A DNA stretch of 7,761 nucleotides from an uncultured Lysobacter sp. (GCA_902805755.1 CADCUA010000343.1:1-7761), one strand, 5' to 3'; positions 1 to 7,650 are shown, numbered from the stretch's first letter. The notes: generated by a model not told the origin, from the sequence alone. Numbers and translations are program-made.

Positions 1-983
1 GCATCCGCCGGTTCCTCGCCGATTCGCGGCCGGCCCTTCGCGATGCGATCGACGCGGCCGGCGTGGGAAACGAACGCGTCCCAGCGAGCCACGCCATGGC
101 GCTCCAGCGCGCGCTTGTACATGGGCTGCTTCGCATCCCAGACGCGCTGCGCCTTGAATTCCGCAGACAGATTGCCGCCGCGCTCCTGCACGCGCGCAAG
201 TGCGGCGCCGCGCTGCAGCTCCATGATCACCATGCCCAGCAGTGCCGGCACGGCCTCGCCCTCGGCCCGCAGGTTCGCGAGCATGCGCGAGACCTGGGCG
301 CCCTGCCCGTTCATCGCCGCATCGATCACGCGGAACACGTCGAAGCGTGCGGCGTCGGCAACGAGCGACTCCATGCGCGCCACGTCCAGTGTCGAGCCGT
401 CGGAGAGCAGTGCGAGTTTTTCGATTTCCTGTGCCGCAGCCAGCAGGTTGCCTTCCACGCGATCGACCAGCACCTGCACTGCTGCGTGTTCGGCCCTGAG
501 CCCGCGCGAACGCAGGCGCTGCTCGATCCAGCCCGTCAGCTCGTGCGGCTTGACCGGCCATGCAACCGCGATCTGCCCGATTCGCGCGATCGCCTCGCTC
601 CACTTGCCGCCGTGCTGGCGGCTCCATTCGCCCGCCGTCACCAGCAGCGTGACGTCCGGCGGCGGGTTTGCACAGAAATCGACCAGCACCTGCGCGCCTT
701 CCTTGCCCGGCTTGCCGCTGGGCAGGCGCAGTTCGAGCAGGCGTCGGCTGGCGAACAGGCTCGGGGCGCCGAAGCTTGCCGCCATCGCGCCCCAGTCCGG
801 CTCGCGCTGGTTGCCCTCGGCCTCGAACACCTCGCGTTCGGTGAATCCATTGCGCCGCGCAGCGGCGCGCACGGCGTCGGCTGCCTCGAGCACCCGTAGT
901 GGTTCCGCACCCGCGATCAGGTACGCGGACCGAAGCGGACCCGACTGGAGCTGGGAAGTCAGCTGCTCGGGCTTGAGTTCCAT
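1..983 (-). CDS. holA: DNA polymerase III subunit delta (3' end missing)
   Basis: This is the delta subunit of the clamp loader, which opens the beta sliding clamp so that it can be placed on primed DNA. The frame runs from ATG at 983 leftward for 327 codons without a stop and leaves the window. E. coli HolA is 343 residues, so only about 15-25 residues should be missing. The N-terminal AAA+-like domain (about 1-140) carries the SLFASRR segment at 75-81. L76-F77 match the clamp-binding Leu-Phe of E. coli delta. A middle helical domain (about 141-210) includes VEGNLLAAAQEIEKLALL, a strong family signature, and the C-terminal collar domain follows. The start lies 2 bases after the lptE stop with no clear ribosome-binding site, so translation is probably coupled to lptE. 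In many proteobacteria nadD comes next; that would lie outside the window. Identity is secure. Confidence 0.96.
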   Translation of the reverse strand, partial: MELKPEQLTSQLQSGPLRSAYLIAGAEPLRVLEAADAVRAAARRNGFTEREVFEAEGNQREPDWGAMAASFGAPSLFASRRLLELRLPSGKPGKEGAQVLVDFCANPPPDVTLLVTAGEWSRQHGGKWSEAIARIGQIAVAWPVKPHELTGWIEQRLRSRGLRAEHAAVQVLVDRVEGNLLAAAQEIEKLALLSDGSTLDVARMESLVADAARFDVFRVIDAAMNGQGAQVSRMLANLRAEGEAVPALLGMVIMELQRGAALARVQERGGNLSAEFKAQRVWDAKQPMYKRALERHGVARWDAFVSHAGRVDRIAKGRPRIGEEPAD

Positions 984-985
984 GC

Positions 986-1513
986 TCAGTCGGGCGACGC
1001 GGGCGGCGCCGTCGGCACGACGCCGGGCTGGCTCGCCGCTTCGATGCGCCGCAGGATCGACGCGGCCATCTCGCGCCGCAGTTCGTTCGCGAGCACTTCG
1101 CGCTCGCCTTCGGTGCCGATCGAGTTCACCGGGTTCGAAACGTAGTCGCGTGCGAGTTCGATCGTCTGGCGCGGCACGAGGGCCGACCCGTCCACCCGAC
1201 GCAGTTCGAAAATCACCGCATAGCGCAGGCTGAATTCTACGGAACGGCCGAACGGATCGACCGAGATCGGCGTATCGCCCCAGTTCTCCGCGAGGATGTC
1301 GAGCACCGCGGACTGCGCCACCTCGGACGTCGGCTCCGCAGCGCCCGCGCGCGACAGCGCCTGGGCGAGCGTTTCCGCCAGCGGACTGTAGCGGTCGGCC
1401 GCGACCACGCGCACGGGCCCGAGGTCCGGCGGCAGCGTGAGCGCATCGCGCAGTTGGAAGCCGCAGGCTGAAAGGGCCAGCACGAGGGCGATAGGAGCGA
1501 GGCGTCGGATCAT
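986..1513 (-). CDS. lptE: LPS-assembly outer-membrane lipoprotein LptE
   Basis: LptE plugs the barrel of LptD in the outer membrane, and together they insert lipopolysaccharide into the outer leaflet. The 175-residue product begins with a lipoprotein signal peptide: basic MIRR, a hydrophobic core, then the lipobox L14-S15-A16-C17. Cys17 should be lipidated and become the mature N-terminus. The CGFQLR sequence after the lipobox is typical of LptE, and S15-A16-C17-G18 has no Asp at +2, which fits outer-membrane sorting. The middle (about 30-150) fits the LptE fold, including the segment ending RDYVSNPVNSIG and a C-terminal helix (about 138-160). The last 15 residues are Pro/Ala-rich and probably disordered. 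E. coli LptE is 193 residues, so the length is normal. It lies between leuS (52-base gap) and holA (2-base gap), the conserved gene order. No good ribosome-binding site is visible before its ATG. Confidence 0.95.
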   Translation of the reverse strand: MIRRLAPIALVLALSACGFQLRDALTLPPDLGPVRVVAADRYSPLAETLAQALSRAGAAEPTSEVAQSAVLDILAENWGDTPISVDPFGRSVEFSLRYAVIFELRRVDGSALVPRQTIELARDYVSNPVNSIGTEGEREVLANELRREMAASILRRIEAASQPGVVPTAPPASPD

Positions 1514-1565
1514 GCGCGGAGTCTGGACGAGGCGATGGGTGGCGGCAAGGGCGGTCGAGCCTGGC

Positions 1566-4349
1566 TCAGCCCGCGACGATGTTGACGATCTTGCCGGGCA
1601 CGACGATCACCTTGCGCACCGTCTGGCCTTCCAGGAACTTCGCGACGCCCGGCTCGGCGAGCGCGATCTGCTCGGCTTCTTCCTTCGCGACGTTGACCGG
1701 CACCTCGATCGTGCCGCGCAGCTTGCCATTGACCTGCACGGCAAGCGTCACGGCGTCGCGCACGAGCGCGGCGGGATCGGCCTGCGGGAACTGCACGTCT
1801 TCCAGCAGCGTTTCGGCATTTCCGAGCGCCTGCCACAGCGAGTGGCAGACGTGCGGCGTGACTGGATTGAGCAGCAGCACCATCGTCTGCAGCGCCTCGT
1901 GTCGCACGGCGCGCCCGGCGTCGCTCATGTCGGTGAACCTGGACACCGCGTTGAGCAGCTCCATCAGCGACGCGATCGCGGTGTTGAAGCTGTGCCGGCG
2001 GCCGTAATCGTCGCCGACCTTCTGGATGGTTTCGTGCAACTGGCGGCGCAGCGTCTTCTGGGCGGCGTCGAGCTGCGTGCCGGTTGCCAGAAGGTCCGAC
2101 ATATCCGGATGATCCGGCTGCGCGACGTGCGTGGTGACTTCGCGCCAGAAGCGGCGCAGGAAGCGCGCCATGCCCTCGACGCCAGCCTCGTTCCACTCCA
2201 GCGATTGCTCCGGCGGTGCGGCAAACATCGAGAACAGGCGCACGGTGTCGGCGCCATAACGGCCGACCATCAACTGCGGATCGACGCCGTTGTTCTTGGA
2301 CTTCGACATCTTTTCGGTCCCGCCGATCACGACCGGCTGACCGTCGGACTTCAGATGCGCGCCGACGATGCGGCCGCGCTCGTCGCGTTGGATTTCGACA
2401 TCGGCTGGATTGATCCAGTCCTTCGCACCGTTGGGCAACTCCCGATAGAACGTCTCGGCGATGACCATGCCCTGCGTAAGCAGGTTCGTCGCGGGCTCGT
2501 CGGACGCAACCAGCCCCTGGTCGCGCATGAGCTTGTGGTAGAAGCGGAAGTACAGCAGGTGCAGGATCGCGTGCTCGATGCCGCCGATGTACTGGTCCAC
2601 CGGCGTCCAGTACTTCGCGCGCGCATCGACCTGCTCGGCCGCGCCCGGCGAGGTGTAGCGCGCGTAGTACCAGCTCGACTCCATGAACGTGTCGAACGTG
2701 TCGGTCTCGCGCTCGGCCGCCGCACCACACGATGGGCAGTTGGTCTTGCGCCACTCGGGATTGGACTTGATCGGCGAACTCACACCGCTGAACGCGACGT
2801 CTTCCGGCAGGATCACTGGAAGCTGATCTTCCGGCACCGGCACGGCGCCGCAGCCGTGGCAGTAGACGACCGGAATCGGGCAGCCCCAGTAGCGCTGGCG
2901 GCTGACGCCCCAGTCTCGCAGGCGGAAGTTCACGCGGCGGCGGCCGCGGCCTTCGGCTTCGAAGCGGGCCGCGAGCGCATCCAGCGCCTGCTGGAACTCC
3001 ATGCCATCCAGCTCGCCCGAGTTCACCAGCCAGCCACGCTCGGTGTACGCGCCCTCTTCGAGGATGCGGCGCTCGAAGTCCTCGACCACCTGCACCGCAG
3101 CTCGGGTGTCGTACACGTCGATCATGCCGCTCTTGCCCAGCGCGGCATTCATCGCATCCGGATGGCTCACCATGTCACGGCGCACTTCGTCCAGCGCATC
3201 CCGGACGTTTGCCGGCACCACGACCATGCGGATCGGCAGCTGGTAGGCGCGCGCGAATTCCCAGTCGCGCTCGTCGTGGCCCGGCACGGCCATGACCGCG
3301 CCCGTGCCGTAGTTCATCAGCACGAAGTTCGCGACGAACACGGGAATCTGCTCGCCGCTCAGCGGATGGATTGCGCGCAGGCCGGTATCGCGGCCGCGCT
3401 TGGTCTGGGTTTCGAGTTCGGCCTCGGATACACCGCCCTTGCGGAGGTCGGCGACGAATTCCGCGAGCAGTTCATCGCCCTTCGCCGCGTGCACGGCCAG
3501 CGGGTGCTCAGCGGCAACCGAAATGAAGGTCACGCCCATCAGCGTGTCGGGGCGCGTGGTGAACACGCTGACCGGCTCGACGGCATTGCCCTGCGCGTCG
3601 ACCACGTCGAACGTGATCTCCAGCCCCTCGCTGCGCCCGATCCAGTTGCGCTGCATCGTCTTGACCGATTCCGGCCAGCCCGGCAGCGTGTCAAGGCCGT
3701 CGAGCAGCTCCTGCGCGTAATCGGTGATCTTCAGGAACCACTGCGGGATCTCGCGCTTTTCCACCAGCGCGCCGGTGCGCCAGCCGCGGCCGTCGATCAC
3801 CTGCTCGTTCGCGAGCACCGTCTGGTCGACCGGGTCCCAGTTCACCACCGAGTTCTTGCGGTACGCGAGGCCCTGCTTCATCAAGCGCACGAACATGCGC
3901 TGCTCGTGCACGTAGTACTCGGGACTGCACGTGGCGAACTCGCGCGACCAGTCGATCGCGTAGCCCATCTGCCGCAGCTGCGCCTTCATGTGCGCGATGT
4001 TCGCGTAGGTCCACTTGGCCGGCGCGGTGTTGTTCTTGATCGCCGCGTTCTCCGCCGGCAGGCCGAAAGCGTCCCACCCCATCGGCTGCAGCACGTTGTG
4101 CCCGGTCATGCGCTTGTATCGGCTGATCACGTCGCCGATCGTGTAGTTGCGCACGTGGCCCATGTGCAACGCGCCCGATGGATACGGCAGCATCGAGAGG
4201 CAGTAGTACTTCGGCTTGTCCGACGACTCGTCGACCTCGAACGCGCGGTGCTCGTCCCAGAAGCGCTGGGCGGCGGACTCGACCTGCCGGGGGTCGAAAC
4301 CGCGCGGTTCGGAAGTCGGGGACGTGGTCGGAGCGGCTTCGATGGTCAC
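1566..4349 (-). CDS. leuS: Leucyl-tRNA synthetase
   Basis: This cytoplasmic class Ia synthetase charges tRNA-Leu with leucine and edits mischarged products. Counting from the GTG at 4349 (927 residues), the HIGH motif is HMGH at 62-65 and KMSKS is at 680-684. The CP1 editing domain has TTRPDT at 264-269 and [11 protein letters not shown] at 355-365. A zinc-ribbon insertion has both Cys pairs (C497/C500 and C538/C541). The C-terminal domain ends [17 protein letters not shown]. The GTG was chosen because homology begins shortly after it ([17 protein letters not shown] from 18), no ATG exists in this frame upstream, and it overlaps the stop of a small upstream ORF as GTGA. The frame is open to another GTG at 4439, which would add 30 unlike residues. 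No Shine-Dalgarno precedes 4349. The protein is longer than E. coli LeuS (860), mainly through an extra 40 or so residues around 378-440 and an N-terminal tail. Confidence 0.96.
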   Translation of the reverse strand: MTIEAAPTTSPTSEPRGFDPRQVESAAQRFWDEHRAFEVDESSDKPKYYCLSMLPYPSGALHMGHVRNYTIGDVISRYKRMTGHNVLQPMGWDAFGLPAENAAIKNNTAPAKWTYANIAHMKAQLRQMGYAIDWSREFATCSPEYYVHEQRMFVRLMKQGLAYRKNSVVNWDPVDQTVLANEQVIDGRGWRTGALVEKREIPQWFLKITDYAQELLDGLDTLPGWPESVKTMQRNWIGRSEGLEITFDVVDAQGNAVEPVSVFTTRPDTLMGVTFISVAAEHPLAVHAAKGDELLAEFVADLRKGGVSEAELETQTKRGRDTGLRAIHPLSGEQIPVFVANFVLMNYGTGAVMAVPGHDERDWEFARAYQLPIRMVVVPANVRDALDEVRRDMVSHPDAMNAALGKSGMIDVYDTRAAVQVVEDFERRILEEGAYTERGWLVNSGELDGMEFQQALDALAARFEAEGRGRRRVNFRLRDWGVSRQRYWGCPIPVVYCHGCGAVPVPEDQLPVILPEDVAFSGVSSPIKSNPEWRKTNCPSCGAAAERETDTFDTFMESSWYYARYTSPGAAEQVDARAKYWTPVDQYIGGIEHAILHLLYFRFYHKLMRDQGLVASDEPATNLLTQGMVIAETFYRELPNGAKDWINPADVEIQRDERGRIVGAHLKSDGQPVVIGGTEKMSKSKNNGVDPQLMVGRYGADTVRLFSMFAAPPEQSLEWNEAGVEGMARFLRRFWREVTTHVAQPDHPDMSDLLATGTQLDAAQKTLRRQLHETIQKVGDDYGRRHSFNTAIASLMELLNAVSRFTDMSDAGRAVRHEALQTMVLLLNPVTPHVCHSLWQALGNAETLLEDVQFPQADPAALVRDAVTLAVQVNGKLRGTIEVPVNVAKEEAEQIALAEPGVAKFLEGQTVRKVIVVPGKIVNIVAG

Positions 4350-4450
4350 GGCGGTCGCGGCGGCAAAGGGACCGGGAAGCCTACCGCAGTGCACAAACCC
4401 CCGCCATCGAGCATCGGGCGCCACGCGCCACTCTGGCACGCCGTGTGCAT
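4346..4450 (-). CDS. Putative 34-aa leader peptide of leuS
   Basis: This short frame starts with ATG at 4450, preceded by GGAGG with a 5-base spacer, the best ribosome-binding site on the minus strand of this window. It ends with TGA at 4348-4346, which shares bases with the leuS GTG (4349-4347) in a GTGA overlap. The peptide begins [12 protein letters not shown], has a GGGL stretch in the middle and ends in a proline-rich tail whose last residues are PPRPP. It has no transmembrane segment and no family that I recognise. Codon choice is less biased than in neighbouring genes (AGT, GGG, GGT, TTG twice, ACT, GTA, CCT), as expected for a regulatory or young ORF. Because leuS lacks its own ribosome-binding site, ribosomes finishing this peptide would naturally start leuS. 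It has three Leu codons, two of them TTG. It could still be a chance frame; conservation in relatives would decide. Confidence 0.5.
   Translation of the reverse strand: MHTACQSGAWRPMLDGGGLCTAVGFPVPLPPRPP
4360..4387 (-). promoter_or_regulatory. Possible hairpin just upstream of leuS start
   Basis: In the leuS transcript, GCGGUA (4387-4382) can pair with UGCCGC (4365-4360), giving six pairs including one G-U, about 10 bases before the GTG. Its loop contains GCUUCC (4380-4375), which is also complementary to GGAAGC (4457-4452) overlapping the leader Shine-Dalgarno. The structure lies inside the leader ORF, so translating ribosomes would disrupt it. In GC-rich DNA such pairings arise often by chance. 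Confidence 0.22.
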
Positions 4451-4529
4451 TGCTTCCTCCATCTCATCGCACGTCGGGCCGCGCCTGCAGCCCGGCACGC
4501 GGCGCGAAGCACCCGGGCCACATCCGTCC
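4451..4529. other. Short divergent spacer between leuS leader and diguanylate cyclase gene
   Basis: These 79 bases separate two divergent start codons, the leader ATG at 4450 (minus) and the ATG at 4530 (plus). Promoters for both directions should be here or overlap the start of the neighbouring gene. I see no convincing -35/-10 pair on either strand and no clear operator repeat. The region is GC-rich apart from a short pyrimidine-rich stretch that is the complement of the leader ribosome-binding site. Confidence 0.5.
4456..4460 (-). promoter_or_regulatory. Strong Shine-Dalgarno of the leuS leader ORF
   Basis: On the minus strand this reads GGAGG, followed by AAGCA and then ATG at 4450. Motif and spacing are near ideal. 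It supports translation of the small ORF upstream of leuS, whereas no comparable site precedes the leuS GTG itself. Confidence 0.55.
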
Positions 4530-6263
4530 ATGCGCATCCAGACAAGCATCGTCAACTTCCAGACATCCACCTTCCTGCTCGCTCTCGCGCTGCTGCTCGG
4601 TGTCGGGATCTCGTCGCTGTGGGGCATCGCGCGTTTCTCGGAGGACACCGCTTGGGTCGAGCATTCCTACCGGGTGCTGGCGAAGAACGAGGAAATCGAG
4701 GCCCATGTGCTCGGCGCCGAGTCGGCCGCTCGCGCCTATCGTCTGACCGAATCGCCCACACAGCACGCCGAATACCTGACGATGGCGCCGCGCGTGGCCA
4801 CCAGCACGGACGAACTCGTCAGGATGGTGTCTGACAATGTGCAGCGCACTGCGCTGGCCGCGGAGATGCGTCGCCGCTCGCTGGAGCGTCTGGCCGAACT
4901 GCAGCATCTCGTCGATGTGCAGAGCACCGAGGGCGTGGCCCGTGCGCGCGAGCTCACGCTCGCCGGACGCGGCGCGGAGCTGATGCGCACGGTGACCGCA
5001 GCCCACGACGCGCTGGAGAAAGCCGAACGCGAAGTACTCGCGCAGCGCAGCGCGGAAACCGCGGAACAGGTGCCACTGCTGATGGGCATCGTCGTCATCG
5101 GCACGCTGCTGCCGGTCGTCCTGCTGGGCCTGCTGCTGGCCGGGCTGTCACGCGAAACCCGGCGGGCCCGGGAACTCGAGGCACGCGCCCGAACCGCCAT
5201 GGAGGAACTGGAAGCCGCGGCCGTCGCACGCGACCGGCTGTCCGAGCAACGCCGCAGGCTGGGCACCTATGGCAGCCTGCTGCAGAGCTGCCACACGCCC
5301 GAGGAGGCGATGCAGCTCACCGCCACCATCACACACGAGCTGCTGCCGGAAGCGGGCGGCCGCTGCTATGTGATGCGCGCGTCGCAGAACTTTGCGGAGA
5401 CCGGGATGCGCTTCGGCACGCCCGCCGCCGAAAGCAGCGATCTATTGCAGCCCGACCACTGCTGGGCGCTTCGCCGGGGCCAGGTGCACCGCACCGGGCC
5501 CGGGCATGGCACGCTGCGCTGCGCGCATATGGATCCCGCCTCGGGACCGGATGAGTGGACGCTCTGCGTGCCGATGACCGCACAAGGTGCCGCGCTCGGC
5601 CTGCTGCACCTGTGCGGCCATGCGGGCGACAAGGTGGAACTGGGCGACTTCGAAGCCGCGACCACGGTCAGCGAGCAGCTCAGCCAGACGGTGGCGAACC
5701 TGCGCCTGCGCGAATCGCTGCGCGTGCAGTCGCTGCGAGATCCGCTGACCGGCCTGTACAACCGGCGCTACCTCGAGGAAAACCTCTACCGGGAACTCCA
5801 GCGGTGCGAGCGCCGCAGCCTGCCGCTGTCGGTGATGATGCTGGACGTCGACCACTTCAAGCGCTTCAACGACGAGCACGGTCACGCCGCCGGCGATGCG
5901 CTGCTGACCCGCGTGGGCGAGGTGCTGGACAACCTGACGCGCGGCGAGGACATCGCCTGCCGTTATGGCGGCGAGGAGTTCACCATCGTGCTGCCGGAAG
6001 CGCCGCTGCATATCGCACTGCGCCGCGCGGAGGAGATCCGTGCGGCCATCGCGTGCACCAGCATCATCCACCTGCGCCAGTCTCTGGGACCGGTGACCGT
6101 GTCGATCGGCGTGGCCACGTTCCCCGCCGATGGCGCCGCGCCCGACCGCCTGCTGCAGATCGCCGACAACGCGCTTTACCGCGCGAAAGCCGAAGGCCGC
6201 AACCGCGTCGTCTCCCCTCGGCAGTTGCCGGATCTGGCGGTTGCCGAAACCGCTGAAGCCTAG
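4530..6263 (+). CDS. Membrane diguanylate cyclase with CHASE3-like and GAF sensor domains
   Basis: This predicted inner-membrane enzyme makes cyclic di-GMP from two GTP. It has 577 residues. A first transmembrane helix (about 14-33) is followed by a helical periplasmic region (about 35-180) with CHASE3 features: AWVEHSYRVL near 41-50 and ESAARAYRLTES near 64-75. A second transmembrane helix (about 183-206) leads into a charged coiled coil (about 208-243). A GAF domain follows (about 245-395), then the GGDEF domain (about 400-562). The domain has DPLTGLYNRR at 404-413, D439-x-D441-HFK, GGEEF at 480-484 and TVSIGVA at 523-529. R471-G-E-D474 lies five residues before GGEEF, a correctly placed RxxD inhibitory site, so product feedback is expected. 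The ATG was chosen because it directly precedes the first membrane helix; the frame is open far upstream, but that stretch is antisense to leuS. No strong ribosome-binding site is seen. The signal it senses is unknown. Confidence 0.93.
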   Translation: MRIQTSIVNFQTSTFLLALALLLGVGISSLWGIARFSEDTAWVEHSYRVLAKNEEIEAHVLGAESAARAYRLTESPTQHAEYLTMAPRVATSTDELVRMVSDNVQRTALAAEMRRRSLERLAELQHLVDVQSTEGVARARELTLAGRGAELMRTVTAAHDALEKAEREVLAQRSAETAEQVPLLMGIVVIGTLLPVVLLGLLLAGLSRETRRARELEARARTAMEELEAAAVARDRLSEQRRRLGTYGSLLQSCHTPEEAMQLTATITHELLPEAGGRCYVMRASQNFAETGMRFGTPAAESSDLLQPDHCWALRRGQVHRTGPGHGTLRCAHMDPASGPDEWTLCVPMTAQGAALGLLHLCGHAGDKVELGDFEAATTVSEQLSQTVANLRLRESLRVQSLRDPLTGLYNRRYLEENLYRELQRCERRSLPLSVMMLDVDHFKRFNDEHGHAAGDALLTRVGEVLDNLTRGEDIACRYGGEEFTIVLPEAPLHIALRRAEEIRAAIACTSIIHLRQSLGPVTVSIGVATFPADGAAPDRLLQIADNALYRAKAEGRNRVVSPRQLPDLAVAETAEA

Positions 6264-6284
6264 CGCTGCGGTGTGCTTCAATCC

Positions 6285-6306
6285 GGACCTTGCCTGTCGG
6301 AGGTCC
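6285..6306 (+). promoter_or_regulatory. Inverted repeat covering the amidohydrolase ribosome-binding site
   Basis: GGACCT (6285-6290) and AGGTCC (6301-6306) are perfect complements separated by 10 bases, with one further possible U-G pair inside. The right arm contains most of the GGAGGT Shine-Dalgarno sequence, so in RNA the hairpin would hide it. It lies in the 46-base gap after the diguanylate cyclase gene. There is no run of T after it, so it does not look like a terminator. It could be a translational switch, a protein-binding palindrome or chance. Confidence 0.35.
6299..6304 (+). promoter_or_regulatory. Strong Shine-Dalgarno deciding the amidohydrolase start
   Basis: GGAGGT ends 5 bases before the ATG at 6310. 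The frame is open further upstream, but this site together with the signal peptide that follows fixes the start at 6310. Confidence 0.85.
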
Positions 6307-6309
6307 CCC

Positions 6310-7650
6310 ATGCGCGTTACCCGCCTTGCGTTCGCCGTATCCGCCCTGACCGTTGCTGCCGCGGCACATGCGCAGCCGGCCGGACCCGCCGCAGCGGATC
6401 CCGCTGATGCCAGAACCGCCACGGCGCTGCAGTGCGGTCGGCTGTTCGACGCGCGCAGCGGGCGCATGCTGGATGCACGCACGGTCGTCGTACGCAATGG
6501 CCGCATCGAGCAGGTTCTCGCCGGCGCCGCATCGGTGCCGGGCGCACGTGTGATCGACCTGTCCACGCGCACCTGCAGCCCCGGCTGGACGGACCTGCAC
6601 GTGCACCTGGACGGCGAATCGAGCCCCGACAGCTATTCCGAAGGCTTCCGCCTGGACGAGGTCGACTTCGCGTTCCGCTCGGTGGGCTACGCGAAGAAGA
6701 CGCTGCAGGCGGGCTTTACCAGCGTGCGCGACCTCGGCGGCAGCGTGCAGCTGCACCTGCGCGATGCGGTCAATGCAGGCCTCATCGAGGGCCCGCGCAT
6801 CTGGGCGGCCGGCAAGTCCATCGCGACCACGGGCGGCCACGCCGACCCCACCAACGGCTACAACGAGGCGCTCTCGCACCTGATCGGCCCACCGGGCCCG
6901 ACCGAGGGCGTGATCAATTCGCCGGACGAGGCACGCCAGGCCGTGCGCCAGCGTTACAAGGACGGCAGCGACGTCATCAAGATCACCGCGACCGGTGGCG
7001 TGCTGTCTTACGCGAAGTCCGCCGATGCCCCGCAGTTCACCGTGGAAGAGGTCCGCGCGATCGTCGACACCGCGAAAGACTACGGCTACAAGGTCGCCGC
7101 ACACGCGCACGGGACCGAAGGCATGAAGCGCGCGGTACTGGGCGGCGTGACCAGTATCGAGCACGGCACCTACATGACGGACGAAGTGATGTCCCTCATG
7201 AAGCAGAAGGGCACGTGGTACATCCCGACGATCTCGGCCGGCCGCTTCGTCGCCGAGAAAGCAAAGATCGAAGGCTATTTCCCGGCCGTCGTACGCCCGA
7301 AGGCCGAGCGCATCGGCGCGCTGATCCAGGACACCGCCAAGCGCGCGTACCGTAACGGAGTGAAGATCGGCTTCGGCACCGACATGGGCGTGGGCCCGCA
7401 CGGCGAGAACGCGCGGGAGTTCATCTACATGGTCGAAGCCGGCATGCCCGCGGCTGCGGCGCTGCAGTCCGCCACGATCCACGCCGCGCAAGTGCTGGGC
7501 GTCGACGACCAGGGCGTGATCGAAGCCGGCAAGCGCGCCGACATCATCGCGCTGGACGGCGACCCGCTGCAGGACATCAATGCGGTGATGAAGGTCGAGT
7601 TCGTGATGAAGGACGGCGTCGTCTACAAGCAGGCCGGCAGGACGCCGTGA
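6310..7650 (+). CDS. Exported metal-dependent amidohydrolase, COG1228 dipeptidase/prolidase type
   Basis: The 446-residue product starts with a Sec signal peptide: MRVTR, a hydrophobic Ala/Val core, and AHA before Q22 as the likely cleavage site. It probably acts in the periplasm. The mature part is an amidohydrolase-superfamily barrel with the expected metal ligands: H97 and H99 (DLHVHLD), K224 as likely carboxylated bridging lysine (VIKITATGG), H265 (AAHAHG), H285 (IEHGT) and D358 (GFGTD). The flanking beta-sandwich is formed by the N-terminal strand region (VVVRNGRIEQV) and the C-terminus (GKRADIIALDGDPL). C42 and C89 may form a disulfide. Characterised members of this COG1228 branch hydrolyse Xaa-Pro or Xaa-Arg/Lys dipeptides; imidazolonepropionase is a more distant relative. 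The substrate cannot be read from the sequence. The gene follows the diguanylate cyclase by 46 bases and its TGA overlaps the next start as GTGA. Confidence 0.9.
   Translation: MRVTRLAFAVSALTVAAAAHAQPAGPAAADPADARTATALQCGRLFDARSGRMLDARTVVVRNGRIEQVLAGAASVPGARVIDLSTRTCSPGWTDLHVHLDGESSPDSYSEGFRLDEVDFAFRSVGYAKKTLQAGFTSVRDLGGSVQLHLRDAVNAGLIEGPRIWAAGKSIATTGGHADPTNGYNEALSHLIGPPGPTEGVINSPDEARQAVRQRYKDGSDVIKITATGGVLSYAKSADAPQFTVEEVRAIVDTAKDYGYKVAAHAHGTEGMKRAVLGGVTSIEHGTYMTDEVMSLMKQKGTWYIPTISAGRFVAEKAKIEGYFPAVVRPKAERIGALIQDTAKRAYRNGVKIGFGTDMGVGPHGENAREFIYMVEAGMPAAAALQSATIHAAQVLGVDDQGVIEAGKRADIIALDGDPLQDINAVMKVEFVMKDGVVYKQAGRTP

Noticed and set aside
43..1233. Plus-strand open frames opposite holA and lptE (also 63-899).
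   Set aside because: Compositions are Arg/Ser/Ala- or His/Arg-rich with no fold signature, while the minus strand gives clear HolA and LptE.
4350..4439. Alternative leuS start at GTG 4439, adding 30 residues.
   Set aside because: The extra residues do not resemble a LeuS N-terminus and no good ribosome-binding site precedes this GTG; the 4349 start fits homology and the GTGA overlap.
4443..4529. Alternative start of the diguanylate cyclase at GTG 4443.
   Set aside because: It would put 29 unremarkable residues before the first membrane helix; ATG 4530 gives a normal N-terminus. The absence of a strong ribosome-binding site at 4530 leaves a little doubt.
4346..4529. T-box or other known riboswitch controlling leuS.
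   Set aside because: The leader is short, has no T-box consensus and no terminator hairpin with a T-run; T-boxes are typical of Firmicutes.
4527..4555. Minus-strand TTGACG (4555-4550) as a -35 box for leuS with a 17-base spacer.
   Set aside because: The hexamer at the -10 position is CATGGA, a poor match, so the promoter is not supported from sequence alone.
1437..6263. A single plus-strand open frame of 1608 codons running opposite lptE and leuS into the diguanylate cyclase.
   Set aside because: Only the part from 4530 is real. The upstream stretch is antisense to leuS, has no recognisable domain and is rich in Arg, His and Ala, as expected for the complement of a high-GC gene. Stops are simply rare in that frame.
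6264..6309. Rho-independent terminator between the cyclase and the amidohydrolase genes.
   Set aside because: The inverted repeat there is followed by CCC and the start codon rather than by a T-run, and it overlaps the ribosome-binding site.
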